The translations under genes were made by a program, and so were the position numbers. From Hymenobacter duratus (GTDB lineage: Bacteria > Bacteroidota > Bacteroidia > Cytophagales > Hymenobacteraceae), in assembly GCF_014698995.1 (NCBI RefSeq), contig NZ_JACWZZ010000003.1, forward strand, positions 496,001-560,000: a DNA stretch of 64,000 nt. The letters run 5' to 3'. The notes beneath the pieces are model-generated. The model ran no database searches and was not told where the DNA came from. It saw only the letters and a program-made list of their open reading frames with translations. This document shows, piece by piece, positions 58,422 through 64,000 of this stretch. How positions within the stretch are numbered: position 1 is the stretch's first letter; every line of letters begins with the position of its first letter.

Positions 58422-58721
58422 AGGATATTGAAAAATGAATGGAGGATGGATTGCGCTCTAAAGCTACTGCGCTGGATTAGCAGAGTCCGCTCCCGCGCAA
58501 AAGGTGGCATTGCGTCCCGGAAAATCGGCGGCGGAAGGCGTCTCCGGCAGCAGGTGGCGCAATGCCCGCCCCGCCCTCTGGCCCGGCTGGCAGCCACCTG
58601 TTCAACAGAGCTTACATATTCAGGATCAAATATTTATAACGCAAAATATAACCCCGTACCGGTTTATCGAGTTTAACCCCCGCACTCTCCCCTGCCAGTG
58701 CTGATTTCTTTTCCGTTTACC
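58422..58721. other. intergenic region between divergent genes
   Basis: This is 300 bp between the delta-60 gene (minus) and the branching-enzyme gene (plus). The part from 58611 to 58680 is AT-rich (TATTTATAA, AAAATATAA) and probably contains both promoters, but I see no exact TAnnTTTG on either strand. No hairpin or small gene is evident. Confidence 0.4.
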
Positions 58722-60545
58722 ATGCCTCCCATTTCTTCTCCGCCTACCTCCACCCCCACGCTGCAAGCCGGCATGGGTGCCCTTCCGCACGACCACGGTA
58801 CTACCTTCCGCGTGTGGGCCCCGGCCGCTACTGCCGTTTCGGTGGTAGGGCCTTTCAACGACTGGAACGCCACTACGCACCCGCTGCAGCACGAAGCCGA
58901 CGGCTACTGGGCCGCCGATTTTTCGGACCTGCCGGCCGGCACCGAGTACAAGTTCGAGCTGACTACGCCCACCGGCAAGCTTCTCAAAAACGACCCCTAT
59001 GCCCGCCAGGTCACGCACTCGGCCGGCAACTCCATCGTGCCCGACCACAGCTTCGACTGGGAAGACGACCAGTTTGAGATGCCGGCTTGGAACTCGCTGG
59101 TCATCTATGAGCTGCACGTGGGCACCTTCAATGTGAAAGACCCCGAGCAGCCCGGCACTTTTCATGATGTGATTGAAAAGCTGGACTACCTGCGCGAGCT
59201 GGGCATCAATGCCATTGAAATCATGCCGCCCACCGAGTTTCCGGGCGGCCGCAGCTGGGGCTACAACCCCTCGCACCCGTTTGCGCTGGAAACCGACTAC
59301 GGCGGGCCGCAGGCGTTCAAGGAGCTGGTGAAACAGGCCCACCGCCACGGTATTGCCGTCATTCTGGACGTGGTCTACAACCACTTCGGGCCCGGCGACC
59401 TGGACTTATGGCAGTTTGATGGCTGGCACGAAAACGATGGCGGCGGCATCTATTTCTACAACGACTGGCGCGCCGAAACGCCCTGGGGCCACAACCGCCC
59501 CGATTACGGCCGTGACCCGGTGCGGGCCTACATCCGCGACAATGCCCTGATGTGGCTGGAAGACTACCGCGTGGACGGCTTGCGCTGCGACTCCATCTCG
59601 CACATCCGCAACGTGGATGGCGCCTCCGACCCCTCGCGCGACCTGCCCGACGGCTGGAGCCTCATGAAGTGGATCAACGAGGAGGTGCAGCGGCACATGC
59701 CCTGGAAAATCATGATTGCCGAGGATCTGCAAGGCAATGAGTACATCACGCGCCGCCCCGAAGACGGCGGCCAGGGCTTCTCCAGCCAGTGGGATGCGGC
59801 TTTCGTGAACATCGTCCGCGACGCGCTGGTGACGCCCGAAGATGCTGACCGCGACATGAACCACGTGGCGGACACCATCATCGGTGTGTACAACGGCGAC
59901 GCCTTCCAGCGCATCATCTACACCGAAAGCCACGACGAAGTAGCCAACGGTAAAAGCCGCGTGGCCGAGGAAATCATGCCCGGTAGCGCGCACTCGTGGT
60001 TTCCGAAGAAGCGCGCCACGCTGGGCGCGGCGCTGGTGTTCACGGCCCCCGGCATCCCGATGATGTTTCAGGGCCAGGAGATGCTGGCCGATGGCTACTT
60101 CTCCGACGACTTGCCGCTGCAGTGGGAGCACGCCGAGCAGCACGCCGGCCTCGTGCACCTCTACCGCGACCTGATCAAGCTGCGCCGCAACCTGGCCGGC
60201 CACACCCGCGGCCTGCAGGGGCAGTACACGGAGGTGCACCACCTCAACAACGACGACAAAACGCTGGCCTTCATCCGCCGCGACCAGTCGGGGCCCGGCG
60301 ACACCACCGTGGTGCTCTGCAACTTCGCCGACCGCTCGCACGAAAACTACATTATTGGGCTGCCGCGCGGCGGCCATTGGCGCGTGCGCTTCAACTCCGA
60401 CTGGGCCGGCTACGACCAGGAGTTCGGCAACTTCGAGAGCCTCGACACGCTGGCCGAGCCCGGCATCTACGACGACCAGCCCTTCCATGCCTCGTTCGGG
60501 CTGGGCCCGTACTCGGTGCTGATTATTTCGCAGGAGCCGTCGTAG
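58722..60545 (+). CDS. GH13 alpha-glucan branching-enzyme-like protein with CBM48 domain
   Basis: A 607-residue enzyme. The N-terminal CBM48-like domain (about 15-105) shows FRVWAPAATAVSVVGPFNDW. The catalytic barrel has VIYELHVGTF, GGRSWGYNPSHPF, VILDVVYNHFGPG, VDGLRCDS with the nucleophile D290, IMIAEDL with the acid/base E334, and ESHDEVANGKSRV with H404-D405. CBM48 plus SHDE suggests 1,4-alpha-glucan branching activity, although a trehalohydrolase-type relative is not excluded. The next gene is a glycogen synthase, which supports a role in glycogen making. The ATG at 58722 is preferred over a GTG at 58698. Confidence 0.86.
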   Translation: MPPISSPPTSTPTLQAGMGALPHDHGTTFRVWAPAATAVSVVGPFNDWNATTHPLQHEADGYWAADFSDLPAGTEYKFELTTPTGKLLKNDPYARQVTHSAGNSIVPDHSFDWEDDQFEMPAWNSLVIYELHVGTFNVKDPEQPGTFHDVIEKLDYLRELGINAIEIMPPTEFPGGRSWGYNPSHPFALETDYGGPQAFKELVKQAHRHGIAVILDVVYNHFGPGDLDLWQFDGWHENDGGGIYFYNDWRAETPWGHNRPDYGRDPVRAYIRDNALMWLEDYRVDGLRCDSISHIRNVDGASDPSRDLPDGWSLMKWINEEVQRHMPWKIMIAEDLQGNEYITRRPEDGGQGFSSQWDAAFVNIVRDALVTPEDADRDMNHVADTIIGVYNGDAFQRIIYTESHDEVANGKSRVAEEIMPGSAHSWFPKKRATLGAALVFTAPGIPMMFQGQEMLADGYFSDDLPLQWEHAEQHAGLVHLYRDLIKLRRNLAGHTRGLQGQYTEVHHLNNDDKTLAFIRRDQSGPGDTTVVLCNFADRSHENYIIGLPRGGHWRVRFNSDWAGYDQEFGNFESLDTLAEPGIYDDQPFHASFGLGPYSVLIISQEPS

Positions 60546-60567
60546 CGCAGGTTCCGGGCTGCATTAT

Positions 60568-60612
60568 AAAGAGGTTCGGGGCGGACGGTTGTTCGCTCCG
60601 AACCTCTTTTTT
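60568..60612 (+). terminator. terminator after the branching-enzyme gene
   Basis: A perfect 12-bp stem (60568-60579 with 60598-60609) with an 18-nt loop is followed by a T run. Confidence 0.88.
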
Positions 60613-60685
60613 TCATCCGGCAGCGGCAGCAGAAACTCCCCGGCTTCCCATATCTTGCCGCTCCCACCCACTTTCTCCTTCTACA

Positions 60686-62524
60686 ATGCAAGTTCCCGCT
60701 TCTACTCCTGCCCCCATTGCTCCTGATGCGCTTCTGGTGGAAGTGGCCTGGGAAGTCTGCAACCAGGTGGGCGGCATCTACACCGTTATCCGCTCCAAGG
60801 TGCCGGCCACGGTGCAGGCCTGGGACGACCGGTACTGCCTGATAGGTCCCTACTTTCCGCAGCAGGCCCAAAGCGAGTTTGAGCCCTTCGACGACTATCA
60901 GCTCTCCACGCTTTCCGACCGGTTTGCCGGGGCCGTGCGCGAAATGCGCAAGCTTGGCTACGAAGTGCATCTGGGCGTCTGGCTCGTAACGGGCCGCCCG
61001 CGGGCCGTACTCATCAGCCCCTACCAGGCCTACCCGCAGCTGGGCCGGATCAAGTCCGACCTGTGGCACCATCACGGTATCCCGACCCCGGAAGCCGATG
61101 ACTTGCTGCACCAGGTAGAGGCTTTCGGGCATCTGGTAAAGGAATTTCTGAAGATTCTGGCCGCCGAAGTAGTGCCTCCGCAGCGGGTGGTAGCGCACTT
61201 CCACGAGTGGATGACGGGCGTGGCCATTCCGGCCCTGCGCCGCGAGCAGGTGCCGCTGCACCTCGTTTTCACGACGCACGCCACGCTGCTGGGCCGCTAC
61301 CTGGCCATGAACGACCCCAATTTCTACGAGCACCTGATGCTGGTGGACTGGGAGGCCGAAGCGCGGCACTTCAACATCGAGACGGCCGTGCGCATTGAGC
61401 GCGCTGCCGCCCACGGTGCCCATGTATTCACTACTGTGAGCGAACTGACGGTGCGTGAATGTATTTATCTGCTCGAGCGGATTCCGGATGCGGTGCTGCC
61501 CAATGGCCTCAACATCGAGCGGTTCGTGGCGCTGCACGAGTTCCAGAACCTGCACCAGCAGTACAAGGGCAAGATCCACGAGTTTGTGATGGCGCACTTC
61601 TTCCAGAGCTACTCGTTTGATTTGGACAAAACGCTGTACTTGTTCACGAGTGGCCGCTATGAGTACCACAACAAGGGGTTCGACCTGACGCTGGAAGCCT
61701 TGGCCCGCCTCAACTACCGCCTGCAGCAAAGCGGATTGGAAGGCAACGTGGTGATGTTTTTCATCACGAAGCGGCCCTTCCACAGCATCAATCCGCAGGT
61801 GCTGCAGAGCCGCGCCGTGCTCGATGAGGTGCATGCCACCTGCGAAGCCATTGAGCAGCAGGTAGGCGAGCGGCTCTTCTATGCCGCCGCCGCCAGCACC
61901 GACCATCGCCTGCCCGACCTGAGCAGCATGGTGGACGACTACTGGAAGCTGCGCTACCGCCGAACGCTGCAAAGCTGGAAGACCACCAACCTGCCCCCGG
62001 TCATCACCCACAACCTCGTCGACGACGCCAACGACGACATCCTCAACTTCGTGCGGCGCGCCAACCTCGTCAACAACCAGCACGACCGGGTGAAAATCGT
62101 GTACCACCCCGATTTTGTGTCGCCGACCTCGCCGCTGTTCGGCATGGAGTACGGGCAGTTTGTGCGGGGCTGCCACCTGGGCATTTTTCCGAGCTACTAC
62201 GAGCCCTGGGGCTACACGCCGCTGGAGTGCGTGGCGCGCGGCGTACCGGCCATCACCTCCGACCTCTCCGGCTTCGGCGACTATGTGATGCAGAATGTGC
62301 CGGCCCACGAAGACAAGGGCATCTATGTGGTGCAGCGTCAGGAGAAAAGCTTCGACGAGTCGGCTGAGGAGCTGACTGAAATTCTGTGGCAGTTTGTGCT
62401 GCTCAACCGCCGGGAGCGAATCATGCAGCGCAACAACGTGGAAAGCAACGCCGAAATCTTCGACTGGAAAAACCTGCGCGTCTACTACGACCGTGCCTAC
62501 GCGCTGGCCCTCGAACGGCAGTAG
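60686..62524 (+). CDS. glycogen synthase of the GT3 (eukaryote-type) family
   Basis: A 612-residue glycosyltransferase of the GT3 family known from animal and fungal glycogen synthase. Marks are VEVAWEVCNQVGGIYTVIRS (sugar-nucleotide loop), VVAHFHEWMTGVAIPALRRE, TTHATLLGRYLA, TVSELTVRE, VLPNGLNIERF and, in the C-terminal half, GIFPSYYEPWGYTPLECVAR with the catalytic glutamate in the EPWGYTP motif. The donor is expected to be UDP-glucose, although bacterial members may differ. It lacks the phosphorylated regulatory tails of the animal enzyme. A terminator separates it from the branching-enzyme gene, so the two are probably transcribed separately. Confidence 0.92.
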   Translation: MQVPASTPAPIAPDALLVEVAWEVCNQVGGIYTVIRSKVPATVQAWDDRYCLIGPYFPQQAQSEFEPFDDYQLSTLSDRFAGAVREMRKLGYEVHLGVWLVTGRPRAVLISPYQAYPQLGRIKSDLWHHHGIPTPEADDLLHQVEAFGHLVKEFLKILAAEVVPPQRVVAHFHEWMTGVAIPALRREQVPLHLVFTTHATLLGRYLAMNDPNFYEHLMLVDWEAEARHFNIETAVRIERAAAHGAHVFTTVSELTVRECIYLLERIPDAVLPNGLNIERFVALHEFQNLHQQYKGKIHEFVMAHFFQSYSFDLDKTLYLFTSGRYEYHNKGFDLTLEALARLNYRLQQSGLEGNVVMFFITKRPFHSINPQVLQSRAVLDEVHATCEAIEQQVGERLFYAAAASTDHRLPDLSSMVDDYWKLRYRRTLQSWKTTNLPPVITHNLVDDANDDILNFVRRANLVNNQHDRVKIVYHPDFVSPTSPLFGMEYGQFVRGCHLGIFPSYYEPWGYTPLECVARGVPAITSDLSGFGDYVMQNVPAHEDKGIYVVQRQEKSFDESAEELTEILWQFVLLNRRERIMQRNNVESNAEIFDWKNLRVYYDRAYALALERQ

Positions 62525-62557
62525 CCACGCGGCTGCAGCACCGTCTACTGTCACCCA

Positions 62558-62592
62558 AACCTGGCCTCCGGAGCGGAGGCCAGGTTTTTTGT
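62558..62592 (+). terminator. terminator after the glycogen synthase gene
   Basis: A perfect 13-bp stem (62558-62570 with 62574-62586) with a GAG loop and a T run. Confidence 0.92.
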
Positions 62593-62762
62593 TGCCGCCG
62601 TGGCCCGGCACTCTGAGCGGCGGGATGACAAAAATCAGCCGGGCAGGTGCGGCTGGTCATGGGGCCGGGAGGAGCAAAAGGCCACATTTAAGCAGGCATT
62701 CGAGCGCCAACAGGGCGCCAGCGGCCCGTTTTCTTTTTCCTCCCTTTTGTTCTGCTACTGGT

Positions 62763-64000
62763 ATGGCACACGAAGCGTATGCACTGTTTTTTCGGGACCT
62801 GGCCAACGATAAAGTCGCACTGGTAGGGGGCAAGAATGCCTCGCTGAGTGAGATGTTCAACCGGCTGACCCCGCAGGGTATCCAGGTGCCGAATGGCTTT
62901 GCCACCACGGCCGCCGCGTACTGGCTGTTTCTGGATGAAAACCACCTACGCGAACCCCTAGCGGCGCTGCTGGCGCAGGTAGAAGCCGGAGACTTTGGCA
63001 ACCTGCAGCAGGTGGGAGCCCAGGCACGGGCGCTGCTGCAGGCGGCCCGGCTGCCCGCGCCGGTGGCCACGGCCATCTGCCAGGCCTACCAGGAGCTACG
63101 GGCCGGCTACCCTGTCGAAATTCAGGTGGCGGTGCGCAGCAGCGCCACCGCCGAAGACCTGCCCACGGCCAGCTTTGCCGGCCAGCACGACTCGTTCCTG
63201 AACGTGCGGGGCGAGCAGGAGCTGCTGCAAGCCTGCCAGCGCTGCTTCGTGTCGCTGTTCAACGACCGGGCCATCAAGTACCGCCTCCAGCACGGCTTCG
63301 ACCATCTGCGGGTGGCCCTGTCGGTGGGCGTGCAGACGATGGTACGCTCCGACCTGGCGTCGGCCGGCGTGGCGTTTACTATCGAACCCGAAACCGGCCA
63401 CGAAAACCTGATGTACCTGACCGGCAGCTGGGGCCTGGGCGAAAACGTGGTGCAGGGTGCCGTAAATCCCGACGAGTTTTACCTGTTCAAGCCGGCCGTG
63501 CGCAGCGGCAACCAGGCACTGGTCAGCCGCAAGCTCGGCGACAAGGCCAAAACCATGGTCTATGCCCAACCGGCCGGCGCAGAAGCGGGCGGCATCGAAA
63601 ACACAGATACTCCGGCCGAAAAGCGCGCCACCTTCGTACTCACCGACGCCGAAGTGGAGCAGCTGGGCCGCTGGTTTGTGCAGATTGAGGACCACTACGG
63701 CATGCCCATGGACATTGAGTGGGCGAAAGATGGCCTTACCAACACCCTGTACATTGTGCAGGCCCGCCCCGAAACCATCCACCACGGCAGCAAAGCCCTG
63801 CGCCTGCACGAGTACCACCTCACCCAGAAAGGGCCGGCGCTGGCCACCGGCAAGGCTGTGGGCAGCCAGATTGCCGCCGGCATTGCGCGGCTCATTGCCT
63901 CACCGGCCGAAGGCCACCGCCTGCAGCCCGGCGACATCCTCGTGACGGACATCACCAGCCCCGACTGGAACACCGTGCTGAAGAAAGCGGCCGTCATCGT
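62763..64000 (+). CDS. ppsA: phosphoenolpyruvate synthase (partial, C-terminus off the window)
   Basis: The first 412 residues of a PEP synthase, which makes PEP from pyruvate and ATP with release of AMP and phosphate. The nucleotide-binding domain shows LVGGKNASLSEMFNRL, VPNGFATTAAAYWLF, VAVRSSATAEDLPTASFAGQ and NVVQGAVNPDEFYLF, then MDIEWAKDG and IVQARPETI. The central domain with the phosphorylated His starts near the end (GDILVTDITSPDWNTVLKKA), and the His itself is off the window. A pyruvate phosphate dikinase would need longer N-terminal inserts, so ppsA fits better. It follows the glycogen genes, consistent with gluconeogenic supply. Confidence 0.92.
   Translation, partial: MAHEAYALFFRDLANDKVALVGGKNASLSEMFNRLTPQGIQVPNGFATTAAAYWLFLDENHLREPLAALLAQVEAGDFGNLQQVGAQARALLQAARLPAPVATAICQAYQELRAGYPVEIQVAVRSSATAEDLPTASFAGQHDSFLNVRGEQELLQACQRCFVSLFNDRAIKYRLQHGFDHLRVALSVGVQTMVRSDLASAGVAFTIEPETGHENLMYLTGSWGLGENVVQGAVNPDEFYLFKPAVRSGNQALVSRKLGDKAKTMVYAQPAGAEAGGIENTDTPAEKRATFVLTDAEVEQLGRWFVQIEDHYGMPMDIEWAKDGLTNTLYIVQARPETIHHGSKALRLHEYHLTQKGPALATGKAVGSQIAAGIARLIASPAEGHRLQPGDILVTDITSPDWNTVLKKAAVI

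Noticed and set aside
60467..62611. 714-aa minus-strand open frame
   Set aside because: It is the antisense shadow of the glycogen synthase gene; GC-rich third positions keep the opposite frame open, and the product has no recognisable domain.
1..64000. tRNA, rRNA or riboswitch genes
   Set aside because: I found no cloverleaf with a GTTCRA T-loop, no rRNA-like sequence and no known riboswitch core by eye; a covariance-model search would be needed to exclude small RNAs.

Overview
The window comes from a high-GC member of the Bacteroidota, most likely Hymenobacter or a close relative in the Cytophagales. This is inferred from gene content, not from a database search. It carries a SusC/SusD pair, secreted proteins with C-terminal tails of the type IX secretion kind, LytS/LytTR regulators, an HslV with a short propeptide, a two-lipoyl-domain pyruvate dehydrogenase E2, menaquinone genes, DUF3667 and DUF937-OmpA proteins, and promoters with the TAnnTTTG -7 box typical of the phylum. 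No rRNA, tRNA, phage, transposase or CRISPR array was seen. Most of it is ordinary chromosome; the only clearly foreign-looking stretch is about 44.1-45.4 kb.

Layout. 0-11 kb: a partial SDR oxidoreductase, an AraC-type regulator, a secreted amidase, a Cys/Met-type PLP enzyme, DUF937-OmpA and DUF3667 membrane proteins, then on the minus strand a deoxyhypusine-synthase-like enzyme, HslV and pyruvate dehydrogenase E2. 11.7-21.2 kb: menaquinone synthesis (hotdog thioesterase, menF, menD, menB and, after three unrelated genes, menE). 21.3-24.9 kb: an M49 dipeptidyl-peptidase III lipoprotein and small exported proteins. 25-29.5 kb: an ABA4-like/membrane protein/hydrolase group followed by a LytS-LytTR pair. 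30.9-34.3 kb (minus): a second LytS-LytTR operon that also holds a secreted repeat-type protein and a PAP2-like phosphatase. 34.5-44.1 kb: SusC, SusD, a calcineurin-like phosphoesterase, a glycerophosphodiester phosphodiesterase and a convergent TonB receptor, which together look like a phosphoester-uptake locus. 44.1-45.4 kb: an AT-rich orphan gene, a long inverted repeat and a 21-bp tandem array. 45.4-55.7 kb: hypotheticals, a DUF4136 lipoprotein, a desaturase, an acetyltransferase, a PAS-only protein next to a degenerate CZB-like protein, a GT39-type glycosyltransferase and a YfcC-type transporter. 55.8-64 kb: a delta-60 repeat protein, then GH13 branching enzyme, GT3 glycogen synthase and the start of phosphoenolpyruvate synthase.

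The most notable regulatory signal is a promoter-plus-operator module present twice (34322-34392 and 44139-44209). A 42-bp element, 32/42 identical between copies, sits at exactly the same distance from the -7 box in both. One copy drives the LytTR operon and the other the TonB receptor 10 kb away, which suggests autoregulation plus control of the receptor by that LytTR regulator. A different candidate LytTR site, three CGGTTCAC direct repeats spaced 21 and 22 bp, lies upstream of the ABA4-like operon that ends in the other LytTR pair. At least seven long palindromic repeats of two related families are scattered between genes, two of them inside apparent operons; their arms vary in a partly compensatory way.
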